Below are positions 41,331 to 50,719 of a DNA stretch of 64,000 bases, in pieces. The first letter of the stretch is position 1; each line of letters starts with the position of its first letter. The notes below the pieces were generated by a model. The model worked only from the letters and a program-made list of their open reading frames with translations. It was not told the origin of the DNA and made no database searches. The stretch spans positions 62,001-126,000 of the forward strand of contig JAOAGT010000002.1 in the NCBI GenBank assembly GCA_026415615.1, given 5' to 3'. A program made the position numbers and the translations under genes. Source of the DNA: Thermoleophilia bacterium. Lineage in GTDB: Bacteria; Actinomycetota; Thermoleophilia; RBG-16-64-13.

Positions 41331-42776
41331 CTAGTCTAGTTGCTCACCGCGGGGGAGGTTGCCTCGCACAAGCGAGGTAAAAACGCCTGCCAGACAAAGA
41401 AACGTAAACAGAGCGAAGGTTATCCGGATTGCGGTCAGCAAAGCCGGGTAGTCTTGTGGTTGAATGTCCTGGCGCCCGACGATCTGGGCCATGATCAACG
41501 TAGCGATCGCGATGCTTGCCGCCATCCCGACCATGCGGAAAGTGCTGATGCCGGCTGAAGCAAAGCCAACCAGACGCCGGTCTACGCTTCCCATGATTGC
41601 GCTTTGATTTGGCCCTGAGAAGAAAGCGTAGCCCAGGCCGAGGATGCAGAGCGCTGTGATTATGTACCAGTACGGCGTGTCGCCGCGCACAAAACTAAAC
41701 AGGCAAAGAGCAACTACGCAGAGAGCCATTCCGAAAGAGGCTATCCACCTGGGTTGAATACGGTCAGAAAGGCGCCCGCCAAACGGAGACATGACGCACT
41801 GCAAGGCTACCCCTATGATGAGCAGTGTGCCAGCGGTTTGCGGGTTTAGTCCTTTTATGAACTGAAGATACAAGCTCATTAGGTAGCTCGTCGCCCATAC
41901 TGAGGCGTAGCTGATCAGGGCGGTAAGGCTTGAGAAAGTAAACACGCGGTTTCGCGCCAATAGCCGCAGCGGCACAAGTGGGTCGGTGACCCGAGTCTCC
42001 CAGAAACCGAATAGCACGAGGGCCACAGCGCCACATCCAACCAGCACCAAACCTACTGCCTGGGGCACGAGAGACAACCCGGCAAGAAAGGCAGCGATGC
42101 TTATTCCGTAAATAGCAGTGCCTGTCCAGTCAAAGCCGGGGGCCTGTTTCTCTCTCCACTCTGCTCGGCCCAACAACGAAAGGTCCAAAGCAAAGAGCAG
42201 AAAAGCAAAACAAGCAGTAACCAAGAACAAGCTGCGCCAGCCCAAGTTATGCACAATGACCCCACCCAAGATTGGCCCGGTGGTTTGCCCCAGGTAAGCG
42301 GCTGCCACGCTCACGCCCATGGCCCAACCTCGTTTGTGCGGCGGATAGGCCAAGGTGACCATCGCCATGGAAGTACTAAACATGAGCGCTGAACCGAGAC
42401 CCTGCGTTAGGCGGAAAACCAGCAGCGCTACGTAGGAATTCACAAACACGAGTATTAGCGAGCTTACGGCGAAGCAGCCGAGTCCGGTTAAAAAGATCAT
42501 TCTTCTTCCGTGCTTATCAGCTGCCCGTCCGAAAGGAAGAAGCAGAACGGCGGTCACTAGCACATAGCCCAGAGGAAGCCACCCCAGAGGAACAGCGCCC
42601 AAGCGAAATTCGGTCTGGATTGACGGTAAAGCAATGTTTATGGATGTCGTCATGAAGGCCGTCAGCCAGGCGGCCAGGAAATTTGTAAAAAGTACACGTG
42701 CTGGTTTAACCGAGCGCCCCGCTTCGGGGTCCAGAAGCTTCCCGAGCGGCCCTCCGGGGACTTTGTTGTAGTGCAT
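41331..42776 (-). CDS. MFS drug/organic-anion transporter, DHA2-like
   Basis: 481 aa with about 14 membrane helices. LPSIQTEFRLGAVPLGWLPLGYVL, LLPFGRAADKHGRR (signature after helix 2), RLTQGLGSALMFSTSMAMV and YLGQTTGPILGG (antiporter motif C type) are typical of the EmrB/DHA2 group. Substrate unknown; proton-coupled efflux is likely. It is divergent from a TetR gene across 191 bp with two palindromes, so TetR probably controls it together with the MMPL gene. Confidence 0.92.
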   Translation of the reverse strand: MHYNKVPGGPLGKLLDPEAGRSVKPARVLFTNFLAAWLTAFMTTSINIALPSIQTEFRLGAVPLGWLPLGYVLVTAVLLLPFGRAADKHGRRMIFLTGLGCFAVSSLILVFVNSYVALLVFRLTQGLGSALMFSTSMAMVTLAYPPHKRGWAMGVSVAAAYLGQTTGPILGGVIVHNLGWRSLFLVTACFAFLLFALDLSLLGRAEWREKQAPGFDWTGTAIYGISIAAFLAGLSLVPQAVGLVLVGCGAVALVLFGFWETRVTDPLVPLRLLARNRVFTFSSLTALISYASVWATSYLMSLYLQFIKGLNPQTAGTLLIIGVALQCVMSPFGGRLSDRIQPRWIASFGMALCVVALCLFSFVRGDTPYWYIITALCILGLGYAFFSGPNQSAIMGSVDRRLVGFASAGISTFRMVGMAASIAIATLIMAQIVGRQDIQPQDYPALLTAIRITFALFTFLCLAGVFTSLVRGNLPRGEQLD

Positions 42777-42884
42777 GGCTCAAAGTCTACCGCTTCGGCG
42801 GCAGGTGGTGGGCACCTGCTGGTTTCTCGGCGCTTCCTCTTGAAATAAACGCTTGCTTGCAGGTAAAATCGAGCGCCGCTTTCT

Positions 42885-42895
42885 GAACAACGTTC
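42885..42895. promoter_or_regulatory. Candidate TetR operator, GAAC-AAC-GTTC
   Basis: Short perfect palindrome between the divergent MFS and TetR genes. TetR regulators usually bind such sites in their own divergent promoter region. Assignment rests on position. Confidence 0.35.
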
Positions 42896-42908
42896 TCTTT
42901 TCTGATTG

Positions 42909-42928
42909 CTGTTCGGAATTCTGAGCAG
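42909..42928. promoter_or_regulatory. Second candidate TetR operator, near-palindrome
   Basis: Imperfect palindrome with outer halves CTGTTC and GAGCAG around GGAATTCT, 39 bp before the tetR start. One mismatch in the arms. Confidence 0.35.
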
Positions 42929-42967
42929 TGTTAGTTCGTACGTGGCCGCTCGCTCCGGGGAGGATGA

Positions 42968-43630
42968 GTGGAACAAGAGGGCAGGTTATCCAGGCGCCAC
43001 AGGCGTCACCTGAGTACCAAGGAGGAAATCATCGCGGCCGCCCGTGAGGTGCTGCTTGAGACAGGACCTGAGGGTCTAAGTCTGCGCGAGGTGGCGCGCA
43101 GGGCTGACTTTGTCAGTCCCGCCGCGCTCTACACCTATTTTTCTAGCCGGGATGAATTGCTCACTGCTCTTTTTGCCGAGTCTTTTGAGCGGTTGGCTGC
43201 ATATCTTAGGCGGGTTCCTACCGACCTTCCCCCAGACCAGCGCATCGTAGAACTGGGGATGGCCTATCTCGACTTTGGCCGCGAAAATCCAGTGGACCTC
43301 CGTTGCATCCTTACTGCCACGGCGCTCTATGAGACTTTGCCTCCTGACAGCGGCATTGCCTTGGGGTTAAGTGCCGCCCGCATGATTGCTGAGGTGTTTC
43401 GAGAAGGGATTGCGTCGGGAGTTTTTGGATCTCGTGGGCCGCTTTCGGTGCCGGAAATGGCTTATGGCACCTGGGCTCTTGTGCACGGCATGGTCTCAAT
43501 AAGTCAAGTCGAACTCGGGCGGGCGGCTGAGGTAATTGCCCCGGAGCCGCGCAAGGTTCTAGAAACCTGGGTGGCCTTGCTTGCCGAAGCCGGACGCAAG
43601 ATCGACCAACAAGATGACGAGGTGGAGTGA
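42968..43630 (+). CDS. TetR-family transcriptional regulator
   Basis: 220 aa from a GTG with GGGGAGGA upstream. The helix-turn-helix is STKEEIIAAAREVLLETGPEGLSLREVARRADFVSPAALYTYFSSRDELLTALF, textbook TetR. The C-terminal ligand domain (TetR_C-like, APRSAARMIAEVFREGI region) is divergent. It lies 6 bp before the MMPL transporter gene and opposite the MFS gene, and so probably represses both in the absence of a ligand, perhaps a lipid or drug. Confidence 0.94.
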   Translation: MEQEGRLSRRHRRHLSTKEEIIAAAREVLLETGPEGLSLREVARRADFVSPAALYTYFSSRDELLTALFAESFERLAAYLRRVPTDLPPDQRIVELGMAYLDFGRENPVDLRCILTATALYETLPPDSGIALGLSAARMIAEVFREGIASGVFGSRGPLSVPEMAYGTWALVHGMVSISQVELGRAAEVIAPEPRKVLETWVALLAEAGRKIDQQDDEVE

Positions 43631-43636
43631 GGCGAG

Positions 43637-45913
43637 ATGTTCGAGGCTCTCGGACGGTTTTCGTACAGGTTTCGATGGCTAGTAATAGGTCTCTGGCTAG
43701 TTCTATTTGCTTTCAGCATAGTTGCGCTGCCTTTTTTAGGGAACGTTCTCACCGGCAGTTTCGGCAACCCTAACTCCCCCTCACAGCAGACTGACAGGCT
43801 AATTCAGCAGAAGTTTCAGCAGGGTCCTACTCGTCTGCTTATAGTCTTCAAGAGCGACACGCTTGACGCTACAAGCGAGGAGTTTCAGCAGGCCGAGAAG
43901 AAGGCGCTAGAGGGACTCGCCGCAGCGGGAATTCCTTATCTCCAGAGCATTCAAACGTACGCGGATACTGGTTCTGCCCAGCTCATCTCCAAGGACAACA
44001 AAAGCTCGGTGGCTGTGCTTACGTTTGACGCGCCTTTGATCACGGTGCAAAAGGAGATAGACACCATCAGGCGGGCCCTGAAAGACACAGTTCTTAAGGC
44101 CTATGTCACTGGGGAGCCGGCAATCAATGCGGATCTTACTACTTACTCCTTCCGCGACTTGCGGAAGGTCGAGATCTATGGGTTGCCGGTAGCTCTGGTT
44201 GCTTTGCTGTTTGTTTTTGGCTCTCTTGTGTCGGCCGCGTTACCTGTGATCACGGGCAGTGTTGCGGTTACCGTGACCCTGGGGGCCATGTACCTTGTCG
44301 GTCGTGCCACCCATATGTCCATCTTCTCCATGAACACGGCCAGCTTGCTCGGCCTCGCGGTAGCGATTGACTACGGCTTGTTCATCGTGTGGCGGTTTAG
44401 GGAGGAGCTACACCGCGGGGCCTCGGTTCGTGAAGCCGTGATAGTAACCACCGCGCGTGCTGGGCGGTCAGTGTTCTATAGCGGCGCCGCGGTACTGGTC
44501 GGGGTAGTCGGCTTGCTGTTCTTTCCCTCTCCTGGTCTGCGCTCCATAGGCACTGGCGGCGCTTTGGTGGTTTTCTTCTCGGTGGCTGCTTCTGTTACCT
44601 TCATGCCCGCGCTCCTGGGGGTGATTGGCCGCAAAGTTGACTCGCTCCCCGTCATACGTCTCCACGCGGCCCACGAGGGGCGTCTTCTTAGCTGGTGGTC
44701 GCGTGTGGTCCTGAAGCGGCCGTGGGCGGCCATTGTAGGGGCGGCGGTGATCATCGCCTTGCTAGTTGCTCCCGCGTTTCTCATGAAGTTCCAGATGACC
44801 ACCCCAAGCACGCTTCCGCCCTCCGCTGAGTCGCGGCAGGGTATTGAGATTTTGGATCGCGAGTTTGATCGCGAAGCGTTGTCTCCTATCTCAGTGTTGG
44901 TCACGTGGGAGGGGGGTGGGCTGGACGTTGTTAAAGCTGGATCTCTGTTCATGTACGGCCAGCAACTCGCATCGACTCAAGGGGTTAAGTCAGTGCTTAG
45001 TCCCTTCACCGTGGGGGGCATGAGCGACCCCATGGCTCTAGTGTCTCTCTGGCCTCAATTTGAGCTTCTATTCAACAATCCCGATGCTTTTGTAGTGCCA
45101 CAGGAAGGAATCACTCTTGACTCTGGCATCACTATCACCGCGAGCCAGCTCGAACAGTTTAAGCGACTGGTCAAGTCAACAATTGCTCCGGGTGGCGCCT
45201 TGTTCTACGTGGTGTCACAAGACCCGGCTTCTTCGGGTGAAGCCCGGGCGTTGGTGGACCGAATCTGGAACTTACAACCGCCTGCCGGTTTCACGGTACA
45301 TGTGACCGGGGAAGCCGCATACAGCTACGACTTCTTCAAAGAGGTGAGCGACTGGTTTCCGTGGGTCTTTCTCTGGGTAGTGCTCACCAGCTTGCTGGTT
45401 TTTGTTCTTCTGTTGCGCAGTATGGTGCTCCCGGTCTTGGCCGTGGGGGTTAACTTGCTCACCATTGGGATGAGTTACGGTTGCCTTGTGCTCCTGTTCC
45501 AGGGGGATACCTTTGAGCGGATCCTGCGTATTACCTCAACGGGGGCTATAGACATAGTCATTCCGGTGGTACTGCTCTGTGTCCTCTTTGGGATAACCAT
45601 GGACTATGCCGTGTTCATGCTCACGCGCATGCACGAGCGCTGGTATCGGACTGGTGACAACCATGAAAGCCTCGTTACTGGACTTGTGCGCGGAGGAAGG
45701 ATTGTAGTGAGCGCTGCCCTTCTCGTGGTTATCGTTACTGGCGCTTTTGCCTTTACCAACATCGCTGAGACCAAAATGCTGGGCTTAGGCATCGCGCTGG
45801 CCATCATTGCTGATACGGTCTTGATTCGTCTCACCCTGCTTCCCGCCGTCATGAAGTACCTGGGGAGGGCCAACTGGTGGTGGCCGTCGCTAAACCAGCG
45901 GAAGGCGAGGTGA
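43637..45913 (+). CDS. MMPL/RND-superfamily membrane transporter
   Basis: 758 aa. Two repeated halves each have one helix, a large extracytoplasmic loop and five helices. AVAIDYGLFIVWRFREEL in the first half and FGITMDYAVFMLTRMHERW in the second contain the conserved Asp-Tyr pairs of the proton relay in MMPL proteins. MMPL proteins export lipids, glycolipids or hydrophobic drugs using the proton gradient. The gene is co-transcribed with tetR. It is followed by a small inverted repeat and a glycosyltransferase. Confidence 0.93.
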   Translation: MFEALGRFSYRFRWLVIGLWLVLFAFSIVALPFLGNVLTGSFGNPNSPSQQTDRLIQQKFQQGPTRLLIVFKSDTLDATSEEFQQAEKKALEGLAAAGIPYLQSIQTYADTGSAQLISKDNKSSVAVLTFDAPLITVQKEIDTIRRALKDTVLKAYVTGEPAINADLTTYSFRDLRKVEIYGLPVALVALLFVFGSLVSAALPVITGSVAVTVTLGAMYLVGRATHMSIFSMNTASLLGLAVAIDYGLFIVWRFREELHRGASVREAVIVTTARAGRSVFYSGAAVLVGVVGLLFFPSPGLRSIGTGGALVVFFSVAASVTFMPALLGVIGRKVDSLPVIRLHAAHEGRLLSWWSRVVLKRPWAAIVGAAVIIALLVAPAFLMKFQMTTPSTLPPSAESRQGIEILDREFDREALSPISVLVTWEGGGLDVVKAGSLFMYGQQLASTQGVKSVLSPFTVGGMSDPMALVSLWPQFELLFNNPDAFVVPQEGITLDSGITITASQLEQFKRLVKSTIAPGGALFYVVSQDPASSGEARALVDRIWNLQPPAGFTVHVTGEAAYSYDFFKEVSDWFPWVFLWVVLTSLLVFVLLLRSMVLPVLAVGVNLLTIGMSYGCLVLLFQGDTFERILRITSTGAIDIVIPVVLLCVLFGITMDYAVFMLTRMHERWYRTGDNHESLVTGLVRGGRIVVSAALLVVIVTGAFAFTNIAETKMLGLGIALAIIADTVLIRLTLLPAVMKYLGRANWWWPSLNQRKAR

Positions 45914-45933
45914 CAACTGATACGGTGCTGCAT

Positions 45934-45961
45934 GGTACGGAAGAGCCCGATACGCCGTACC
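45934..45961. repeat. Inverted repeat after the MMPL gene
   Basis: GGTACGG (45934-45940) and CCGTACC (45955-45961), 7 bp perfect with a 14-base loop; no U tract. Could be a weak terminator or an operator for the next gene. Confidence 0.35.
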
Positions 45962-46004
45962 GTCTGGTGAGAAACAGCCGAAACACACGGGAGCATGTGG
46001 ACAG

Positions 46005-46712
46005 ATGGACGACAGCGAAGCGGCGCTGCTGGTTGTGGTGCCAGCGCACAACGAAGCTACCCGAGTGGGCCCGGTGGTGAAGGCGCTGGTGGCAGGCCAC
46101 GGCTTGCCCGTCTTGGTAGTGGACGACGGTTCGAGCGACAACACAGCTGCTGAGGCCAAGGAGGCAGGGGCCACGGTTTTGTCCTTGCAACCCAACCGGG
46201 GGAAGGGAGCGGCTCTGAAAGCAGGATTTAGAGAGGCTCTCGGCAGCGAGATCCAGTGGGCCGCCATTATGACGTTGGACGCTGACGGGCAGCACGATCC
46301 AGCTGATGTGCCTAACCTGGTGGAAGCCTGGCGGCAAACCGGTGCTGATCTTGTGATCGGGTTTCGCGACTATCGCAGCATGCCGCCTGTACGCCGTTTT
46401 ACCAATACGGTCAGCCGCTTACTCCTTCGCTCGGCGCTTGGCCAGTGGATTCCAGACAACCAGTCAGGATTCAGATTGCGCTCTCGACGCCTCGCCGAAG
46501 CTGTGCTTGCTAGTCCGGAAACCGGCTTTGCCTTTGAAGTGGAGGAAATCGCTATTTGCCTAGGCCGCGGTTACAACTTAGCGTGGGTGCCTGTCAGGAC
46601 CATATACGGCGAGGAAAAGAGCGATATAAGGCCATGGTCGCATTTTGTTGGCTTCTTACGGGTAGCGCTACGTGCGAGGCGTCGCATGAAGGCCGAAGTC
46701 CTCCGGGGCTGA
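46005..46712 (+). CDS. Family 2 glycosyltransferase (dolichyl-phosphate mannose synthase-like)
   Basis: 235 aa. VVVPAHNEATRVGPVV, VVDDGSSDNTA and TLDADGQHDPADVP (DxD metal site) form a GT-A fold of the GT2 type. GFRDYRSMPPVRRFTNTVSRLLLR and DNQSGFRLRSRRLAE resemble polyprenyl-phosphate sugar transferases. No C-terminal membrane helices are visible, so it is the short, soluble or peripheral form. It probably transfers a sugar to a lipid carrier or surface polymer. The gene converges on the sensor-kinase cluster, 11 bp away. Confidence 0.92.
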   Translation: MDDSEAALLVVVPAHNEATRVGPVVKALVAGHGLPVLVVDDGSSDNTAAEAKEAGATVLSLQPNRGKGAALKAGFREALGSEIQWAAIMTLDADGQHDPADVPNLVEAWRQTGADLVIGFRDYRSMPPVRRFTNTVSRLLLRSALGQWIPDNQSGFRLRSRRLAEAVLASPETGFAFEVEEIAICLGRGYNLAWVPVRTIYGEEKSDIRPWSHFVGFLRVALRARRRMKAEVLRG

Positions 46713-46723
46713 GGATCCCTGCC

Positions 46724-48178
46724 CTAGGCTGGCAAGAAGACCGAGAAAACGGAGCCCTCTCCTAACTTGCTCTTTACCTCTACTCGGCCACCGGCGCGCT
46801 CGGCTAAACGCTTCACAATGGCAAGCCCCAGGCCGCTTCCTTCCACATCCCGAGTCTCGGGCCGCTTTTCGCGGAAGAATTCGCTAAACACCAGGGAGAG
46901 GTTCTCTGGGGCGATGCCGATTCCGGTGTCAGCCACGTCGATTTGCAGCCATTCACCCTTGTGGCGGGCGGAAACTGTTACCGTTCCTCCGTCTCGGTTG
47001 TACTTGACAGCGTTCCCGACTAGGTTAGAAAGGATTGTTTCCAAGTCCTTGGGAGCTATGAGCGCGGGGGGTAGATGGGGCTCAATTTCACAAGTGCCCG
47101 TGATGTTTCGCAAGGCCATGCTTTCTTTGTAGCCCTCAAGCACAGTTTGAATGACGCCCCCCACGTCGACTAGTTCGGTCTGCGTACCGTCAAGAGGCTG
47201 CTCGCTCTGAGATAGAGCAAGTAGGTCTTTGATCAATTGCACCAAATTGTCGATGCGCTCTTCGGCTCGGCGGAGCATGGGTACGTAGGCGTCGATGTTG
47301 TCGCCCAGGGCTTTCTCAGTAGCTAGCTCGATCAGACTGCGGACCGCGCCCAGGGGCGACTTAAGTTCGTGCACCATGGTGCGGATGAAGCGCTCCTTCT
47401 CCAAGGCCAAGCGCCGAATCTGAGAAATGTCCGAGAGAGTAAGGATGCGACCGAGTGCGGTTCCGTCCTCGGTGCGGAAGGTAACGATGCTAGTCATGTA
47501 GGTCTGTTCGCCGATGTCAAGCTGACCAATGGTGCGGTCCTTGACCGGAGCACGCAGTTGATCAGTGAGCGCGGCAAGAGGTGAGTCTGCAAGCACTTCG
47601 GCTACAGGTCGGCGCAGGATCTGGTCTTCCGGAACACCTAAAAGGGACGCCATTGCTCGGTTTGCCAGCACCACTTCGCAGTCCCGGTTGACCACCAAAA
47701 CTGCGTCCCGGAGCGACGAAATGAGGGAGCGAGTCTGGCTCTTTTCCTCGGCCAGGGCAAGTAGGCTGGCCTCGTGTTCCTTGCGGAGCCGTTCTGCCTC
47801 GGCCCGGGCTTGCTTGTGGCGAAGCAGAGTCTGGATCACGCTTAGGAGATCGTCGGGCAAGAAGGGTTTTGGCAGGAAAAAGTCAATGCCTTCGCGGGTG
47901 GCGGCGATAGCTGTATCGATGTTGGCATAGGCAGTGATCATGCAAGTCATGGTGTCTGGCGCTTGCTGCTTGACTCCCTGTAGAAGAGTGAGTCCGTCAA
48001 TATCCGGGAGCTTGTAATCAAGAAGAGCAACGTCGTAATTTGACTTGGCAAGCAGGGAAAGCGCCTCTTGTCCGGTGGCGGCATCGTCTACCGCATAGCC
48101 CTCCATCTCCAGGATTTGACGAATCCCAGAGCGGACGCCGTACTCGTCGTCCACGACTAGTATGCGGGCAGAGGACAT
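46724..48178 (-). CDS. Hybrid signalling protein: receiver, PAS and histidine kinase
   Basis: 484 aa, cytosolic. Receiver at 1-120 with phospho-acceptor Asp54 (ALLDYKLPDIDG) and KPFLPDDL. A coiled coil (about 125-150) leads to a PAS domain (about 155-260, LRDAVLVVNRDCEVVLANRAMASLLG). The HisKA helix carries FIRTMVHELKSPLGAVRSL, and the HATPase has NLVGNAVKYN, DTGIGIAPENL and GSGLGLAIVKRL. A receiver at the front of a kinase suggests it is switched by another kinase, likely the hydrogenase-like one two genes upstream. It follows the small receiver by 2 bp and is the last gene of the hydrogenase operon. Confidence 0.94.
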   Translation of the reverse strand: MSSARILVVDDEYGVRSGIRQILEMEGYAVDDAATGQEALSLLAKSNYDVALLDYKLPDIDGLTLLQGVKQQAPDTMTCMITAYANIDTAIAATREGIDFFLPKPFLPDDLLSVIQTLLRHKQARAEAERLRKEHEASLLALAEEKSQTRSLISSLRDAVLVVNRDCEVVLANRAMASLLGVPEDQILRRPVAEVLADSPLAALTDQLRAPVKDRTIGQLDIGEQTYMTSIVTFRTEDGTALGRILTLSDISQIRRLALEKERFIRTMVHELKSPLGAVRSLIELATEKALGDNIDAYVPMLRRAEERIDNLVQLIKDLLALSQSEQPLDGTQTELVDVGGVIQTVLEGYKESMALRNITGTCEIEPHLPPALIAPKDLETILSNLVGNAVKYNRDGGTVTVSARHKGEWLQIDVADTGIGIAPENLSLVFSEFFREKRPETRDVEGSGLGLAIVKRLAERAGGRVEVKSKLGEGSVFSVFLPA

Positions 48179-48180
48179 GC

Positions 48181-48684
48181 CTACTCCTCGGCGTTGGTAG
48201 GGCGGTCCGAGGCAGGTGCGCTGGGGTGCTCGTCAACCAGGCCAGCGCGGGCGGAGAGGAGCTCGCGGGCTAAATTAAGCAGCTGGCGTGCGCTTACCGG
48301 TTTGTCGACAAAGCGATCAAGCCGCGTCCATTTCAAAAGAGCCTGTCCCTCTGTATCAAACCGCTGACCGGTTCCTCTGGCTACCCCACTTAGCATTACA
48401 AGCGGCGTGTGCGCAAAACGGGGGTCCTTGCGGAGCTTATAGGCAAGCTGAAAGCCGCTGTCAAAATGTTCGATCATTAGGTCAAGGAAGATCACATCCG
48501 GGGTTACGTTTTCAAGCAGCTGCAGAGCCTCGTCTGAGCTTTCCGCCGTGTAGACGGTGTGGCCCAAGGCTGCAAAGTACGCAGCCTGTGCCTCTAGGAA
48601 GTCCCGATCGTCATCAACAAAGAGCACACTAAATGCTTGCTCATGGAGTCTAGTGGCTGTCTCTTCCGCAGATGCAGCGCTCAT
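48181..48684 (-). CDS. Stand-alone receiver-domain response regulator
   Basis: 167 aa. FSVLFVDDDRDFLEAQAAYF and VIFLDLMIEHFDSG place the phospho-acceptor at Asp68; FVDKPVSARQLLNL holds the conserved Lys. The usual MxxP after the Asp reads as IEHFDSGFQ, a longer, irregular loop seen also in the receiver at 55018. There is no output domain. It overlaps the sensor gene by 4 bases. A phosphorelay link between the sensor kinase and the hybrid protein is likely but inferred. Confidence 0.9.
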   Translation of the reverse strand: MSAASAEETATRLHEQAFSVLFVDDDRDFLEAQAAYFAALGHTVYTAESSDEALQLLENVTPDVIFLDLMIEHFDSGFQLAYKLRKDPRFAHTPLVMLSGVARGTGQRFDTEGQALLKWTRLDRFVDKPVSARQLLNLARELLSARAGLVDEHPSAPASDRPTNAEE

Positions 48685-50708
48685 TGAATACTCCTTTCGA
48701 CGCCCGGTCGGCTCATAGGGATCTCAACGTAGAAAGTGGTTCCGACTCCAGGCTCGGTATCAAACCAGATGTTTCCGTTATGCATCTTCACTATTCCATA
48801 AGCGATGGGCAACCCCAGTCCTGTACCTTTCCCTATGCTCTTGGTGGTAAAGAAGGGCTGGAAAATCTTGTCTCGGGCGGCTTCGGGGATACCGGCACCC
48901 TGGTCAGCTACGCTAAAGCGAACCCGGTCGCCCCCGGAAGTGGGGTGTGCCGAGACCCGGATGGTTCCAGAAGTACCCTCCATTGCCTCGATCGCGTTCT
49001 TGATAAGGTTAACCAGCACCTGGGTCATTTGGTCGCGGTCGAGGTCTGCTTCCAGGTCGGGGGTTACGTCAACCACGATCTCAATCTTGTGGTCCGGATC
49101 AGAGGGAAGATAACAAGCAGCAGCGTCAACAGCGGAACCAACAAGATCCCTAATATTCACTCGTTCTATTCTCACTCTGCTTTGCCGAGCAAAGTCAAGC
49201 AGGTCGCCAATTATCTTCTTGCACCTTTGCGACTCTTCCACCAGGAGCTTAAGATCGTGACTCAAGTCCTCCCGGTCTTTTAGCTTGCGCTGTAGAATGC
49301 TTGCGTAAAGGAGTATGGTGCTTAGCGGATTGTTGAGCTCATGAGCTACCCCCGCGGCCATTTGCCCCATCGAGGCAAGCTTCTCGCTGTTTACCAGATG
49401 CCTGTGGATATCGCGCAGGTTGCTCCACGGGACGTGGAGCTCGCTGCAGACTCTTTCCATCTGTTCGACAAGGAAGGGAAGACACATGGTTTCCTCGGCC
49501 ATGCCCTCGTATACCGCGATGGCCTTGGCGCGACAGGATGGGTAGCCGCAGGCGCCGCAGTTTAGCTCGTCTTCGGGGAAAAACTTGTTGGTGCGCCTGA
49601 GGATCTCCCTAATCTCCTCCTCAGAGGGCGGCTTGGAGCGCCGGTCGTCCGGAGTGATGTGTCTACGTAGTTGTTTGGGCAAGTCCAGCGGTTGTGCAGG
49701 CAGGTCCGGTGCAGGCATTTGGCCTTCTTCTTGGCGCCGGAGAGTTTGGGCGGCATATTCAGCCACTCTTCTTCTGCGCTCCGCCGTGGGCTCGTCGCGA
49801 CTCACACCCGGCCCCGAATAGCAGCCTCGGCACATCAGGGCCTCCACAATGAGTGGCCCCTGACTTTCCTCTCTGCGCAGCGTCTCCAAAGTTTCAACCG
49901 TTTCATCTTTACCGCTTACAACAATGAGGCAGGGATCAAGTACGCCGTGGCCGATTCCAGCGCTTTCAAGTAACCCTCCTGGGATTGGATACATCCGGCC
50001 CTTTCCGGCATAAGGAGGGTCAAGGAACGAAGGCTCGGCCAAAGCAGGGTCGATTCCCCTAGATTCAAAAACCTTTGCTAGCTCGGTAAGGGTCAGCACT
50101 TCATCCACTGTTCCCGCCAGCTCCGCGTCCATAATCTCGGCTTTCTTGGCTACGCACGGCCCAACGAAAACTGTGCGGACGTCGGAACCATACCTCTGCT
50201 TAACAGCCAAGGCCGTGGCGACCATGGGGGAAACGACTGGGACTATGCAGTCTGCAAGGTCTGGACGATATTTGCGAACGTATTCCACCACCGCTGGACA
50301 GGCGCTGGTGATGTGAATGCCTTGCGGATGTTCACGGAGGTACTCGTGGCAAGCTTGGTTAACAAGGTCCGCTCCGTATGCGACCTCGACCACGTAGGCG
50401 AATCCCAACTTGCGCAGAGCGCCGATGACGCGGTTTGGCGAGGCGCCAAATCCTACTGGGAAGGAAGGCGCCAAGAGGGCCGCCACTGGACTGTGGCTAT
50501 CGAGGAGGGCGAGCGTATGCTCGATGCCGCTGCGGTAAGCCTTTGCTCCCTGCGAGCAAACCATTGTGCAGTTGCCGCAACTGATGCAGCGCTCAGCCAC
50601 CACCGATGCCTGTCCCTCTTCAATGCGGATGGCTTTTGCCGGGCAGTCGCGCACGCAGGTGTAGCAGCGGCGGCAATTCTGTTTGATGGTGCTAATAACG
50701 CCTTCCAT
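48681..50708 (-). CDS. [FeFe]-hydrogenase-like domain fused to a histidine kinase (putative H2/redox sensor)
   Basis: 675 aa. Two [4Fe-4S] motifs (C12/C15/C18/C22 and C41/C44/C47/C51) precede a hydrogenase large-subunit-like domain with L1 as TSACP (134-138), L2 as GPCVAKKAE (Cys185) and L3 reduced to LMCRGCYSGPG (C293, C296). A further Fe-S domain (C384, C387, C392, C409) precedes HisKA (His456 in GVAHELNNPLS) and a HATPase (NLIKNAIEAM, GTGLGLPIAYGIV). Ala136 replaces the proton-relay Cys, as described for sensory HydS proteins, so fast turnover is unlikely. The shortened L3 spacing leaves H-cluster assembly uncertain. Position after hydA supports H2 or redox sensing. Confidence 0.9.
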   Translation of the reverse strand: MEGVISTIKQNCRRCYTCVRDCPAKAIRIEEGQASVVAERCISCGNCTMVCSQGAKAYRSGIEHTLALLDSHSPVAALLAPSFPVGFGASPNRVIGALRKLGFAYVVEVAYGADLVNQACHEYLREHPQGIHITSACPAVVEYVRKYRPDLADCIVPVVSPMVATALAVKQRYGSDVRTVFVGPCVAKKAEIMDAELAGTVDEVLTLTELAKVFESRGIDPALAEPSFLDPPYAGKGRMYPIPGGLLESAGIGHGVLDPCLIVVSGKDETVETLETLRREESQGPLIVEALMCRGCYSGPGVSRDEPTAERRRRVAEYAAQTLRRQEEGQMPAPDLPAQPLDLPKQLRRHITPDDRRSKPPSEEEIREILRRTNKFFPEDELNCGACGYPSCRAKAIAVYEGMAEETMCLPFLVEQMERVCSELHVPWSNLRDIHRHLVNSEKLASMGQMAAGVAHELNNPLSTILLYASILQRKLKDREDLSHDLKLLVEESQRCKKIIGDLLDFARQSRVRIERVNIRDLVGSAVDAAACYLPSDPDHKIEIVVDVTPDLEADLDRDQMTQVLVNLIKNAIEAMEGTSGTIRVSAHPTSGGDRVRFSVADQGAGIPEAARDKIFQPFFTTKSIGKGTGLGLPIAYGIVKMHNGNIWFDTEPGVGTTFYVEIPMSRPGVERSIQ

Positions 50709-50719
50709 GACAACCCTTC

